From assembly GCF_014836495.1 (NCBI RefSeq), contig NZ_JACSQT010000001.1, forward strand, positions 310,001 to 374,000: 64,000 nucleotides of DNA, in the 5' to 3' direction. Numbering within the stretch: the stretch's first letter is position 1; each line of letters opens with the position of its first letter. Source of the stretch: Cytobacillus stercorigallinarum. Lineage in GTDB: Bacteria; Bacillota; Bacilli; Bacillales; Cytobacillaceae. Under the pieces are notes generated by a model that made no database searches, was not told the origin of the DNA, and was given only the letters and a program-made list of their open reading frames with translations. Made by a program: the position numbers and the translations under genes. This document shows, one piece after another, positions 48,087 to 58,370 of the stretch.

Positions 48087-48134
48087 AATAAGAAAAGCTT
48101 GTAGTTGATGCTACAAGCTTTTCTTATTTTATTT
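48081..48134. terminator. Bidirectional terminator with 24-base arms between tcdA and the RsfA-like gene
   Basis: Perfect arms at 48081-48104 and 48111-48134 around a 6-base loop (tip CTTGTAG/CTACAAG). Stop codons of both convergent genes lie in the arms. Confidence 0.93.
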
Positions 48135-48524
48135 ACGATATTCTTTCATCACAGTCATTAATCCTTCGTAAAGAGAGAGCTCATTATCTAATTGATGGCA
48201 AGTTTCTTCCCATTTTTGATTTAGTTCTTTATTTCTTGCCTCTAATTGTTCATTTTCCAATATAAGTGCCTTATTCTCAGATAATAATAAAAGGTCAGGG
48301 GTTGTTTTTAAGTATTCAATCACTTTCTGTATGGATAAGCCCGCAGAGTCTTCTCTATTCTTCTTCATAGTATGATACCTCGTTTGACAGGCAGATTCTG
48401 TTCTGCCTAATTTTTTTGCTGCCATGCGAAAGGCATCTGCTTTAGAATCACCATTTTGACTATACTCGTTAACCAATTCTTCTAATAGTTGATCATCGGG
48501 CTCTTGCCAAGGTGCATATGTCAT
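48129..48524 (-). CDS. RsfA-family prespore-type transcriptional regulator
   Basis: A 131-residue protein. The N-terminal Myb/SANT-like helix-turn-helix (PWQEPDDQLLEELV and RMAAKKLGRTESACQTRYH) is typical of RsfA-type regulators; the C-terminal half is a coiled coil (ENEQLEARNKELNQ). In B. subtilis RsfA fine-tunes sigma-F genes in the forespore; which paralogue this is cannot be said. Convergent with tcdA and divergent from the yhcE-type operon. Confidence 0.83.
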   Translation of the reverse strand: MTYAPWQEPDDQLLEELVNEYSQNGDSKADAFRMAAKKLGRTESACQTRYHTMKKNREDSAGLSIQKVIEYLKTTPDLLLLSENKALILENEQLEARNKELNQKWEETCHQLDNELSLYEGLMTVMKEYRK

Positions 48525-48591
48525 CGAAAGCCTCCCTTATCAAAATATTTATTATTATCCTCTACCTTAAAAAAAGAATCATACATTTGGT

Positions 48592-48633
48592 TTGACAGAA
48601 ATAAAGTACCGGTGTACTATTTTACTAATACAC
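48592..48633 (+). promoter_or_regulatory. Promoter and GntR-type operator of the yhcE-type operon
   Basis: TTGACA (48592-48597), 17-base spacer, TACTAT (48615-48620). The inverted repeat GTGTACTA (48612-48619) / TAATACAC (48626-48633) covers the -10, in the style of YtrA-family operators. The GntR protein of the operon probably binds it and represses its own genes. Confidence 0.72.
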
Positions 48634-48655
48634 TGGATGTAAAAAGGAGGAAAAT

Positions 48656-49435
48656 ATGAATCCTTTTCGTGGCTTGCTGGTAAAAGAATTAAAGATATTG
48701 AAATCTCACTTTTACGGCGTAATTGTAACATTGCTTTTTACCGTTTTAATTGGTCTGGCATTGTCTCATTATTTTAATGAAGTAAATATTTTACCAGCTT
48801 TTCTGTTTGCTTTGTTTTTTGCGCATATTTTGTTTTATCCCATTTTTATTTTGTTTTCGTTAAGCATGGAAACAAAGACGCAAGGGTGGTTGCATAACCC
48901 AAACCCGGGTTCTTACTTATTAATGAGTAAGTTAGTGGCCATTAGTGTTTATTTTGTGATGTCTATAGTCATTACCATCTTTTTGGTGATTGGGAGCTAT
49001 TTTTATAACCCTGGTGCCTCTTTCTACGACAACATCCCAGTTGTTCTACCAGTTTTCTTATTATTATCTATCACCTGTTCGTCACTCTATTTTGGTTTAT
49101 GGTTTTGCTTTTATTGGTTCGTTTACTATAGCTTAAAAAATGTACCGATCTTAGGAAGGGTGCGCCCAATATTTTTATTTGTCATAGTAGTTGTGCAAAT
49201 GTTCATTTCTGGTTTGATAGGTGAAAGCGATTGGTACAAACAATTAATCCATATGAGTGAGCTTGATTTAAATATAGATTGGTTACATTTCAACTTTTTT
49301 GTCCAATCAGAAGGGTTCACCTTCAATATGGCTGATAGTACAATCTCCATTGTAGAAATCCTTTTATACCTCTTTACAGCTATTCTGTTATTCATTACCT
49401 CGACTTGGTTGCTCGAAAAGAAGGTTGAGGTGTGA
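48656..49435 (+). CDS. yhcE: Integral membrane protein, YhcE-like (ABC-2 permease type)
   Basis: A 259-residue protein with six or so hydrophobic helices (e.g. GVIVTLLFTVLIGLALS, PVFLLLSITCSSLYFGLWF), probably the membrane half of an ABC-type exporter. First gene of a five-gene unit (membrane protein, GntR, ATPase, ATPase, permease) in the same order as B. subtilis yhcE-F-G-H-I. AAAGGAGG precedes the ATG. Substrate unknown; such operons often respond to cell-wall or membrane stress. Confidence 0.75.
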   Translation: MNPFRGLLVKELKILKSHFYGVIVTLLFTVLIGLALSHYFNEVNILPAFLFALFFAHILFYPIFILFSLSMETKTQGWLHNPNPGSYLLMSKLVAISVYFVMSIVITIFLVIGSYFYNPGASFYDNIPVVLPVFLLLSITCSSLYFGLWFCFYWFVYYSLKNVPILGRVRPIFLFVIVVVQMFISGLIGESDWYKQLIHMSELDLNIDWLHFNFFVQSEGFTFNMADSTISIVEILLYLFTAILLFITSTWLLEKKVEV

Positions 49436-49437
49436 AA

Positions 49438-49812
49438 ATGGCGGAAGAGTTTCATTCATCACAGCCGATTTATCTACAAATCATGGAACGGGTTTGTCAA
49501 CAGATTGTGAGAAAAGAGTTAGCTCCAGGGGCAAAATTACCCTCTGTTCGTGAGATGGCACTTACATTTGGGGTGAATCCAAATACGATTCAAAGGACGT
49601 ATCAAGAGCTAGAAAGGATGGAAGTCGTTTTGGTGAAGCGTGGGCAAGGAACATTTGTAACAGAAGATACTGCCAAGTTAATGAACTTAAAAAGAGATAT
49701 GCAAAGGCAAATCATCCAATCCTATGTAAATCATTTGCGAGAGTTAGGCTTTTCTAACGAGGAAATGAAACAAGGGCTATCTCAATTCCTTAAGGAGGAT
49801 CATGATGATTGA
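49438..49812 (+). CDS. yhcF: GntR-family regulator, YtrA subfamily (YhcF-like)
   Basis: A 124-residue repressor with the winged helix QPIYLQIMERVCQQIVRKE to LPSVREMALTFGVNPNTIQR and the short YtrA-type tail (no effector domain). Starts at the ATG 49438 after GAGGTG, two bases past the yhcE-like stop. Likely autoregulates through the palindrome at 48612-48633. Confidence 0.88.
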   Translation: MAEEFHSSQPIYLQIMERVCQQIVRKELAPGAKLPSVREMALTFGVNPNTIQRTYQELERMEVVLVKRGQGTFVTEDTAKLMNLKRDMQRQIIQSYVNHLRELGFSNEEMKQGLSQFLKEDHDD

Positions 49813-50497
49813 GTTTCATAAGGTGAATAAAAAATATGGCTTTAATCACGTTTTGAAAGATATCAGCTTCACTATACATCCTGGGAAAATAATTGGCCTA
49901 GTGGGGCCCAATGGAAGTGGAAAATCGACTATCCTGAAACTCATCTCTGGCCTTACGTACCCTTCAAGTGGTGATGTCAATGTATTAGGGGAGCTTGCCA
50001 ATAGAAGAATTGCGTCCAAGGTCATTTATTTAACAGAGGCAGACAGTTTTTATCCTTCTTTTACGGTTAAAGATATGCTGAATTTTTATGAGAGTCAATT
50101 TGCTGATTTTGATCAAGAAAAAGCAATCGAACTTTTACATTTTATGAAATTAAACGATTCAATGAAAATTAGGTCGTTATCAAAAGGAAACCGTGGGCGA
50201 TTAAAGTTAGTATTGGCTCTTGCTAGAAAAGCACCTATTCTTCTATTAGATGAACCATTTTCAGGATTAGACCCAATGGTTCGGGATTCGTTAGTTCAGG
50301 GATTATTAAGCTTTATTGATTTTGAGAAACAAACAGTGCTAATGGCTACACATGAAATAGAAGAAGTAGAGCCAGTCCTTGATGAATTGATTATGATAGA
50401 GAATGGAAGTTATCTTGGTCAGTATCATGTCGAAACAATAAGAGAAGAGAAAGGGTTGTCTATTAAAGAGTGGATGAAAGAAAAATATAAGGGATGA
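49805..50497 (+). CDS. yhcG: ABC transporter ATP-binding protein, YhcG-like
   Basis: A 230-residue ATPase: Walker A GPNGSGKST (about 37), signature LSKGNRGRLKL (a degenerate LSGGQ) and Walker B ILLLDEPFSGLDP. AAGGAGG is 6 bases from the ATG at 49805 (3 from the ATG at 49802). Overlaps the GntR gene by 8 bases. Probably pairs with the YhcE-like protein. Confidence 0.88.
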   Translation: MIEFHKVNKKYGFNHVLKDISFTIHPGKIIGLVGPNGSGKSTILKLISGLTYPSSGDVNVLGELANRRIASKVIYLTEADSFYPSFTVKDMLNFYESQFADFDQEKAIELLHFMKLNDSMKIRSLSKGNRGRLKLVLALARKAPILLLDEPFSGLDPMVRDSLVQGLLSFIDFEKQTVLMATHEIEEVEPVLDELIMIENGSYLGQYHVETIREEKGLSIKEWMKEKYKG

Positions 50498-50506
50498 GGT
50501 AAAGAA

Positions 50507-51427
50507 ATGAAAGCAGTAGTTAAAATTGAAAATGTAACAAAGGTCATTAAAAAGAGAACCATTATCGATTCCTTAAGTTTTGAAGTAATGGAAGGAGAGG
50601 TTTTTGGGTTTCTAGGCCCTAATGGTGCTGGTAAAACAACTACTATTCGGATGATTGTTGGATTAATTGGCATTAGTGAAGGCGATATTAAAATTCTTGA
50701 TAATAGTGTGCAAACAAACTTTGAGAAGGCGATTCAACATGTAGGAGCGATTGTTGAAAATCCAGAGATGTACAAATTTATGAGTGGATATCAAAATCTT
50801 CTGCATTACGCAAAGATGTCAGAAGGAATTACGAAAGAAAAAATTATGGAAACGGTAGAGTTTGTTGGCTTAACTGATCGAATACATGATAAGGTGAAGA
50901 CTTATTCTCTAGGGATGCGGCAACGATTAGGGCTAGCGCAATGTTTGTTACATGATCCTAAAGTGTTAATTTTGGATGAGCCAACAAATGGACTAGACCC
51001 CGCTGGTATTCGGGAAATCCGTGACCATGTAAGGAAGTTAGCAAGAGAAAGAGGAATGGCCGTCATTGTGTCTAGTCATCTTCTTTCAGAAATGGAAATG
51101 ATGTGTGATCGAGTCGGTATTATTCAAAAAGGTAAATTAATTACGATTCAGTCTGTTCATGAACAAGTTGAAGGAGGAGCAAAGGAATATGAAATCGACG
51201 TTGATCATCCGACAGAAGCGATGCTTGCCGTTGATAGATTAATTCCAAATCAGCAAGCAGAAGTGAAGGGAAATACGCTCATGCTCCGAGCGCAAAAAGA
51301 GGACATTCCTTTATTAGTAAAAGAGTGGGTACATGATGGGATTAATATATATCGTATTCAAGAAACAACGAAAACTTTGGAAGACCGCTTTCTTGAAGTG
51401 ACAACACTACAGAAGGAGGCGGAATAA
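50507..51427 (+). CDS. yhcH: ABC transporter ATP-binding protein, YhcH-like
   Basis: A 306-residue ATPase with Walker A GPNGAGKTT (about 42), signature YSLGMRQRLGLAQ and Walker B LILDEPTNGLDPAG, plus a C-terminal domain of about 85 residues as in bacitracin/lantibiotic-type export ATPases. It lies 9 bases after the YhcG-like gene and just before a permease, its likely partner. Confidence 0.9.
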   Translation: MKAVVKIENVTKVIKKRTIIDSLSFEVMEGEVFGFLGPNGAGKTTTIRMIVGLIGISEGDIKILDNSVQTNFEKAIQHVGAIVENPEMYKFMSGYQNLLHYAKMSEGITKEKIMETVEFVGLTDRIHDKVKTYSLGMRQRLGLAQCLLHDPKVLILDEPTNGLDPAGIREIRDHVRKLARERGMAVIVSSHLLSEMEMMCDRVGIIQKGKLITIQSVHEQVEGGAKEYEIDVDHPTEAMLAVDRLIPNQQAEVKGNTLMLRAQKEDIPLLVKEWVHDGINIYRIQETTKTLEDRFLEVTTLQKEAE

Positions 51428-51430
51428 GTC

Positions 51431-52387
51431 ATGTTCTCATTAATTAGAAATGAATGGGTAAAAATCTTTAAACGTAGTGGCACTTATGTCATGATTGGTA
51501 TTCTTTTATTCATCGTCGCTGTGGCAGGGGCATTTATGAAATATCAAGATGTACAAGGAACAGTCCCTGCGAATGACCAATGGCAAAAAGGGTTACAAAT
51601 GGAGATTGACTCCTACCAGAAGGAGTTAGAGAATTCTGGGGAGATGCTTCCTCAAGAAGTAAAAGATAGTTATGAAAAGATGATAGCGATCAATGAGTAT
51701 CGTATCGAAAACAATCTTTCACCAAATGGAGATTACGAGGCACTTAGTTTTATTTCTGATATGTCTTCGCTAATAGATTTTGCCGGCTTATTTATGATTA
51801 TTATTGCTGGAGGGATTGTGGCAAATGAATTTAATTGGGGAACGATTAAACTACTTCTTATTCGCCCAATTAACAGAAGTAAAATTCTTCTCTCAAAGTA
51901 CATAACTGTGCTACTATTTGGCTTTAGTTTACTCTTTGTACTTTTCGCATTTTCCGGGATATTAGGACTCATTTTATTTGGCTTAGCTGATAGTGAACCG
52001 TATCTCTTATATCAAGATGGGGTAGTAAAAGAACAGTCAATGTTTTTGCATTTACTCAATGTGTACGTTTTATCTTCCATTCAAAATATTATGCTAGCTA
52101 CGATGGCCTTTATGATTTCATCAGCATTCAGAAGTAGTTCATTAGCGATTGGTTTATCTATTTTCCTTATGTTCGCTGGTGGGCAAATGACACAACTTAT
52201 TGCGTTGAAGTATGATTGGGCGAAATATAGCTTATTTGCTAATACTGATTTGTTTCAGTATCTTGAAGGAACGCCGATGCTACCAGGTATGACTTTGACT
52301 TTTTCCATTATCATGTTGGTTGTGTATTTTCTGATATTCCAAATCATTGCTTTTACCATATTTAAGAAACGAGATATAGCTGGCTAA
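51431..52387 (+). CDS. yhcI: ABC-2 type permease, YhcI-like
   Basis: A 318-residue permease: helix 1 (YVMIGILLFIVAVAGAF), a large loop (about 40-110), then five helices, the ABC-2 pattern. Starts 3 bases after the YhcH-like ATPase gene. Last gene of the operon, with a terminator after it. Confidence 0.87.
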   Translation: MFSLIRNEWVKIFKRSGTYVMIGILLFIVAVAGAFMKYQDVQGTVPANDQWQKGLQMEIDSYQKELENSGEMLPQEVKDSYEKMIAINEYRIENNLSPNGDYEALSFISDMSSLIDFAGLFMIIIAGGIVANEFNWGTIKLLLIRPINRSKILLSKYITVLLFGFSLLFVLFAFSGILGLILFGLADSEPYLLYQDGVVKEQSMFLHLLNVYVLSSIQNIMLATMAFMISSAFRSSSLAIGLSIFLMFAGGQMTQLIALKYDWAKYSLFANTDLFQYLEGTPMLPGMTLTFSIIMLVVYFLIFQIIAFTIFKKRDIAG

Positions 52388-52394
52388 GATATAG

Positions 52395-52427
52395 AAGCTG
52401 CTGAAATTTTCAGCAGCTTATTTTTAT
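52395..52427 (+). terminator. Terminator of the yhc-type operon
   Basis: AAGCTGCTGAAA paired with TTTCAGCAGCTT, then ATTTTTA. Confidence 0.88.
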
Positions 52428-52469
52428 GGTTGAAATGGTCACAATAATGATTGAAGGAGTGTGGGGCTC

Positions 52470-53222
52470 ATGAGGATAAGATGTTGTTTTTTCGTCTTTA
52501 TATTGATTGTGTTTATACCATTTAATGTGAGCGAGGCATCGACAAAAGAAAGAGTTGAATATGAGTACATGGGCCAAGCCATTTGGGATTTTTGTCACAT
52601 GAAAGGGAACTACGTAGCGGTTACATTTGACGATGGCCCAGATCCCGTATACACTCCACAAATCTTAGACTTATTAAAGAAATATCAAGTAAAGGCTACT
52701 TTCTTTGTCGTGGGGAAAAAAGCAAAAGATTTCCCTCAGGTGATCCAGCGTATAAATAATGAAGGTCACGAAATCGCTAATCATACGTATAACCACGAAT
52801 ATAATGCCATGATTACTGAAGAAAAATTGACAAAAGAACTAAAAAAGACAGATGAAGTTGTGAAAGCAATTACTTCTAAATCAATGACATTGTATCGGCC
52901 AGTAGCAGGTATTTACAATGATACGATTATGAATACGGCTACAAAACAAGGTTATTTAGTAACGATGTGGTCTTGGCATCAAGATCCTAAAGATTGGATG
53001 AACCCTGGTGTTTATCCGATTTACCACCACGTATCTACTGCGATGAAGCCTGGGGATGTAATTGTTTTACATGATTCTGGTGGTGATCGCTCACAGACGG
53101 TGTTTGCGCTAGAGGAAATCCTGAAAACGATGAAAAATAATGATTTTAAAGGGGTAACTGTGTCCGAGCTTATTTTACTTTCACAAGAGATTCCGACAAC
53201 GATCTTCGACACAAAACAATAA
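52470..53222 (+). CDS. Polysaccharide deacetylase family protein
   Basis: A 250-residue secreted or membrane-bound NodB-type deacetylase. Signal peptide (CFFVFILIVFIPFNVSEA), then the metal site: TFDDGPDP and HTYNH supply Asp-His-His, and VIVLHDSGG supplies the C-terminal His. Motif 3 reads YRPVAGIYN instead of the usual RPPYG. Targets could be peptidoglycan or another N-acetylated glycan. The ATG at 52470 is 10 bases after AAGGAG; the GTG at 52461 is too close. Confidence 0.85.
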   Translation: MRIRCCFFVFILIVFIPFNVSEASTKERVEYEYMGQAIWDFCHMKGNYVAVTFDDGPDPVYTPQILDLLKKYQVKATFFVVGKKAKDFPQVIQRINNEGHEIANHTYNHEYNAMITEEKLTKELKKTDEVVKAITSKSMTLYRPVAGIYNDTIMNTATKQGYLVTMWSWHQDPKDWMNPGVYPIYHHVSTAMKPGDVIVLHDSGGDRSQTVFALEEILKTMKNNDFKGVTVSELILLSQEIPTTIFDTKQ

Positions 53223-53344
53223 GTTTTTAATGAGTGGTTGAGTAAAAATAAGTGATAGCGAAAAGTGTTGCGATGATATTGCACTTATGAGAGTAATATA
53301 GGGAAGCACCTAGCATTTTATTGTTAACAAAGTAAGAAAATCCA

Positions 53345-53374
53345 CCCAAACATTTAGGTTTGGGCGAATTTTTC
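53345..53374. terminator. Terminator between the deacetylase gene and rarA
   Basis: CCCAAAC/GTTTGGG with a 6-base loop, between convergent genes, followed by AATTTTT on the plus strand. Confidence 0.75.
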
Positions 53375-53382
53375 CAGCATTG

Positions 53383-54648
53383 CTACTGTTGTAGTCGTTT
53401 ATAAACAGTGGAAAGAGCTTGTTCAAATTTACCGTTCATTTTCGGTTCATAATACGTTTTCTTCTTCAGCTTATTAGGTAAGTATTGTTGCTTTACCCAT
53501 CCGTTTTCATAATCATGGGGGTATTTATAGTCAATTCCCCTCCCTAATTCTTTCGCTCCTTTGTAATGGGCGTCTTTTAAGTGATCAGGGACCTCCCCGC
53601 TAATGCCTGCACGTATATCTGATAATGCCCGGTCTATCGCCATAATAGCCGAATTAGATTTCGGTGAAAGGCATAGTTCTATCACGGCATTCGCTAACGG
53701 AATTCTTGCTTCAGGAAAACCTAACCGCTCCGCTGATTCAATGGCTGATAATGTTCTTTGTCCAGCTTGGGGAGAGGCGAGTCCGATATCTTCATAAGCA
53801 ATGACCAATAACCTTCTTGTAATACTTACCATATCCCCAGCCTCAATCAACCTCCCTAAATAGTGAAGGGCAGCATTCACGTCACTTCCACGAATGGATT
53901 TTTGGAATCCAGATAAAACATCGTAATGTGCATCACCATCCTTGTCATGTGCCATACTCTTGTTTTGCATGCATTCTTCAGCAGCAGAAAGTGTGATGAG
54001 GATGGTGCCAGAGTCACTTGGTTCAGTTGAAAGCACAGCTAATTCTAGGGCATTAAGAGAACTGCGAACATCTCCTCCAGATGATGTTGCAAAATGTGTT
54101 AATGCTTCATCTGTTATCTCTATCGTTTTTTTACCTAATCCTCTTTCTTCATCCGTAATCGCTACTTTTAATGCCATTTTAATTTCTTCTACTTCTAATG
54201 GCTTTAGTTCGAAAATTTGACATCGACTTCTGATGGCTGGGTTAATCGCATGGTAAGGATTGCTTGTTGTAGCACCAATTAATGTAATCATGCCGTTTTC
54301 TAAATAAGGTAAAAGAAAATCCTGTTTAGCTTTATCCAAACGATGAACTTCATCTAATAATAAAATAACTTTACCTGACATCTTGGCTTCTGCTGCTACG
54401 ACTTCCATATCCTTTTTATTATTTGTCACTGCGTTTAAAGTGCGAAATGCGAATTGAGTACTACCTGCTATTGCGTTAGCAATGGAAGTTTTTCCTATTC
54501 CTGGAGGACCATATAATATCATCGAGGACAATTGTTTTGCTTTTACCATCCTATGAATAATTTTATCTTCCCCCACGAGATGTTCTTGACCGATAATTTC
54601 ATTAATTGTTCTTGGTCTCATTCGAAAAGCTAACGGTTTGATATTCAA
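53383..54648 (-). CDS. rarA: Replication-associated recombination protein A (MgsA)
   Basis: AAA+ ATPase acting at stalled replication forks. 421 residues with Walker A GPPGIGKTS (about 46), Walker B ILLLDEVHRLDKAKQDFLL, sensor IGATTSNP and the C-terminal MgsA domain with YKYPHDYENGWVKQQYLP. Matches B. subtilis yrvN. Its 245-base upstream gap separates it from the divergent YczE-like gene. Confidence 0.96.
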   Translation of the reverse strand: MNIKPLAFRMRPRTINEIIGQEHLVGEDKIIHRMVKAKQLSSMILYGPPGIGKTSIANAIAGSTQFAFRTLNAVTNNKKDMEVVAAEAKMSGKVILLLDEVHRLDKAKQDFLLPYLENGMITLIGATTSNPYHAINPAIRSRCQIFELKPLEVEEIKMALKVAITDEERGLGKKTIEITDEALTHFATSSGGDVRSSLNALELAVLSTEPSDSGTILITLSAAEECMQNKSMAHDKDGDAHYDVLSGFQKSIRGSDVNAALHYLGRLIEAGDMVSITRRLLVIAYEDIGLASPQAGQRTLSAIESAERLGFPEARIPLANAVIELCLSPKSNSAIMAIDRALSDIRAGISGEVPDHLKDAHYKGAKELGRGIDYKYPHDYENGWVKQQYLPNKLKKKTYYEPKMNGKFEQALSTVYKRLQQ

Positions 54649-54893
54649 CTATATCACTCCTAATTAGATAAGAAGCTTATCCTGTTCCTTTTGATAACAT
54701 ATCATAAAAATAAGAAAGCTAAAATGATTAACGCTTGCAAATGTGCTATAATAGCAAGGTCTATTTATATGTTGTGAAGAATAAATGCTTTTAACTTATC
54801 TATCTACATTTTAAAGAATATATTTTAGCCTCAATGGAGGGCATAAGAAGAAAGATGAAAGAAAGACAATCTATCCTGTGAGGGCTTGGGAAA

Positions 54894-55553
54894 ATGATCA
54901 ATAATAAAAAAATGGGGCAAACAGGACCGAGGTTTATCATCTATTTACTCGGTTTATTAGTAATGAGTTTAGGAATTGTACTCCTTATTGTTGCAGATTT
55001 AGGCGCAACACCTTGGGACGTCTTGCATGTAGGTTTGTATTATCAATTAGGGCTATCAATTGGCACTTGGTCTATCATTGTTGGTATTTTTGTACTTGCT
55101 GTTGCGGCGATCATTGGTAAAGAGATGCCAAAAGCAGGCGCTTACCTTAATATGATACTCATTGGTATCTTCATTGATTTGTATTTATTATTACCATTTA
55201 TGACCACTCCCGAAACGATATGGGGCAAGTTCATCATGTTTGCTTGTGGTCTTTTAATTAATTGTTATGGTATGGGCTTGTATATATCAGCTCGTTTAGG
55301 TACTGGGCCACGGGATAGTTTGATGATGGCATTAACGAGCCGAACAGGTTGGAAAGTTGCCTATATAAGGTCAAGTATGGAAATTATTGTGTTAGTTATC
55401 GGTTGGCAGCTTGGCGGTCCTGTCTTTTGGGGAACAATCGTTTTAAGCTTGGCTACTGGCCCGATAGTTGGTGTAGCATTACCACAATGTCAAAGATTTA
55501 CGAATAAGTTACTTGCACGGATGAAGGAAAGAAAAGTATCGATTGCCTCATAA
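54894..55553 (+). CDS. YczE/YyaS-type integral membrane protein
   Basis: A 219-residue protein with five or six helices and the pattern LIVADLGATPWDVLHVGL and ARLGTGPRDSLMMAL seen in the YczE/YitT-related family. In some Bacillus strains YczE affects lipopeptide production, but no general role is known. Located between rarA and cymR. The ribosome binding site is weak (GAGGG 13 bases upstream). Confidence 0.75.
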   Translation: MINNKKMGQTGPRFIIYLLGLLVMSLGIVLLIVADLGATPWDVLHVGLYYQLGLSIGTWSIIVGIFVLAVAAIIGKEMPKAGAYLNMILIGIFIDLYLLLPFMTTPETIWGKFIMFACGLLINCYGMGLYISARLGTGPRDSLMMALTSRTGWKVAYIRSSMEIIVLVIGWQLGGPVFWGTIVLSLATGPIVGVALPQCQRFTNKLLARMKERKVSIAS

Positions 55554-55607
55554 CAGGTAACGATGGAATTTATAGAGAGAGAATAAAGATGAATAGAGGT
55601 GTCGGGA

Positions 55608-56027
55608 ATGAAAATATCGACAAAAGGTCGTTATGGATTAACGATTATGATTGAACTCGCTAAGAAATATGGGGAAGGTCCCGTTTCGTTAAAAACAATT
55701 GCACAAGCAAATGATTTATCGGAACACTACTTAGAACAATTAATTGCTCCTTTAAGAAATGCTGGTTTCGTTAAAAGTATAAGAGGCGCTTATGGTGGAT
55801 ATATTCTTGGAGATGAGCCATCGAAGATCACTTCAGGCGATATTATTCGCGTATTAGAAGGTCCGATTAGCCCAGTTGAAGGGATAGAAAATGAAGAACC
55901 GGCCAAAAGAGAATTATGGATGCGTATACGTGACGCAGTGAAAGAGGTATTGGATAATACAACGATTGAGGATTTAGCAAACCATAAAGATAATGGTGAA
56001 TCCGATGCTTATATGTTTTATATTTAA
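55608..56027 (+). CDS. cymR: Rrf2-family regulator of cysteine metabolism CymR
   Basis: A 139-residue repressor that in B. subtilis works with CysK to control sulfur-amino-acid genes. Typical Rrf2 start MKISTKGRYGLTIMIELAK, winged helix, and IRGAYGGYILG wing. AGAGGTG precedes the ATG at 55608; the GTG at 55599 overlaps the ribosome binding site. Fe-S cluster cysteines of IscR are absent. Just upstream of iscS and mnmA, as in B. subtilis. Confidence 0.93.
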   Translation: MKISTKGRYGLTIMIELAKKYGEGPVSLKTIAQANDLSEHYLEQLIAPLRNAGFVKSIRGAYGGYILGDEPSKITSGDIIRVLEGPISPVEGIENEEPAKRELWMRIRDAVKEVLDNTTIEDLANHKDNGESDAYMFYI

Positions 56028-56051
56028 CAGATTAGCAAGAAGGTGAAAAGA

Positions 56052-57194
56052 GTGGAAAGAATTTATTTGGATCATGCGGCAACAAGTCCGATGCATCCAC
56101 AAGTAATTGATGTAATGACGCGAATGATGAAAGAGGATTACGGGAATCCATCAAGCATTCATTCTTTTGGTAGAGAGGCGAGACAAGTACTTGATCAGGC
56201 AAGAGAGGTAATGGCATCAAGTATTGGTGCTAATGCAAATGAGATCATCTTTACGAGTGGTGGAACGGAATCTGATAATCATGCTATTTTTGGCGTAGCT
56301 AGAGCGAATCAAAATAAAGGTAAGCATATCATTACATCAAAAATCGAACATCATGCAGTATTACATGCTTGCGAAGAACTTGAAAGAGAAGGGTTTGAAG
56401 TAACGTATTTACCAGTCAACAATGAAGGGGTTGTTGAAGTAGACACCGTTAAGAAAGCGTTACGAGAGGATACGATTTTAGTTACCATTATGTTTGCGAA
56501 TAATGAAGTTGGTACCATTCAACCCATCGCTGAAATAGGTAAGCTTCTCGTTAATCATCAAGCGGTCTTTCATACAGATGCGGTACAAGCATACGGTCTA
56601 TTGCCTATAGATGTGAATGAAGCAAATATTGACTTACTTTCTGTATCAGCTCATAAAATAAATGGTCCTAAAGGGATTGGATTTCTCTATTGTCGTAAAG
56701 AGATTTCCCTTCCTTCAAGATTTTTTGGTGGCGAGCAAGAAAGAAAGCGTAGAGCTGGAACGGAAAATGTACCTGCTATTGCTGGTTTTCTAGAAGCAGT
56801 GAAAATAAGTCAACAAGATAGAGCGGTTAAAAGCAAGCACTTTCAACAATTAAGAGAAACGTTCTTACAAACCTTGATAGAAAATGAAGTAAAGTTTGTG
56901 CAAAACAGTTCACTTGCTGAAACGCTTCCTCATGTATTAAACTTAAGCTTTCCAGAAACAAATGTCGAAGCTATGCTTGTTAATTTAGATTTAGTAGGGA
57001 TTGCTGCATCTAGTGGATCTGCATGTACAGCAGGATCTATAGACCCATCACATGTACTGGTCGCTATGTTTGGCAAAGGACATGAGCGCCTAGGTAACTC
57101 TATAAGATTCAGCTTTGGCTATGGTAATACAATAGAACAAGCAAGTGTAGCTGGAAAAGAAATAAGTAAAATCGTACAACGATTTCAGGCATAA
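56052..57194 (+). CDS. iscS: Cysteine desulfurase of the tRNA-thiolation type (YrvO/IscS-like)
   Basis: Supplies persulfide sulfur to the next enzyme, MnmA, for 2-thiouridine-34. 380 residues, with PLP Lys202 (SAHKINGPKG) and catalytic Cys325 (SSGSACTAGS). The GTG at 56052 (MERIYLDHAAT) suits AAGGTG; another GTG lies at 56043 in the ribosome binding site. In B. subtilis YrvO directly feeds MnmA without Tus relay proteins. Confidence 0.94.
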   Translation: MERIYLDHAATSPMHPQVIDVMTRMMKEDYGNPSSIHSFGREARQVLDQAREVMASSIGANANEIIFTSGGTESDNHAIFGVARANQNKGKHIITSKIEHHAVLHACEELEREGFEVTYLPVNNEGVVEVDTVKKALREDTILVTIMFANNEVGTIQPIAEIGKLLVNHQAVFHTDAVQAYGLLPIDVNEANIDLLSVSAHKINGPKGIGFLYCRKEISLPSRFFGGEQERKRRAGTENVPAIAGFLEAVKISQQDRAVKSKHFQQLRETFLQTLIENEVKFVQNSSLAETLPHVLNLSFPETNVEAMLVNLDLVGIAASSGSACTAGSIDPSHVLVAMFGKGHERLGNSIRFSFGYGNTIEQASVAGKEISKIVQRFQA

Positions 57195-57210
57195 ATAAGT
57201 AAAGCAATGA

Positions 57211-58337
<1,127 letters not shown>

Positions 58338-58338
<1 letters not shown>

Positions 58339-58370
58339 AAAATCAGGCAGATTGTTTGCCTGGTTTTTTA
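58338..58370 (+). terminator. Terminator after mnmA
   Basis: AATCAGGCA with TGCCTGGTT (one G-U) and a T run. Confidence 0.88.
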
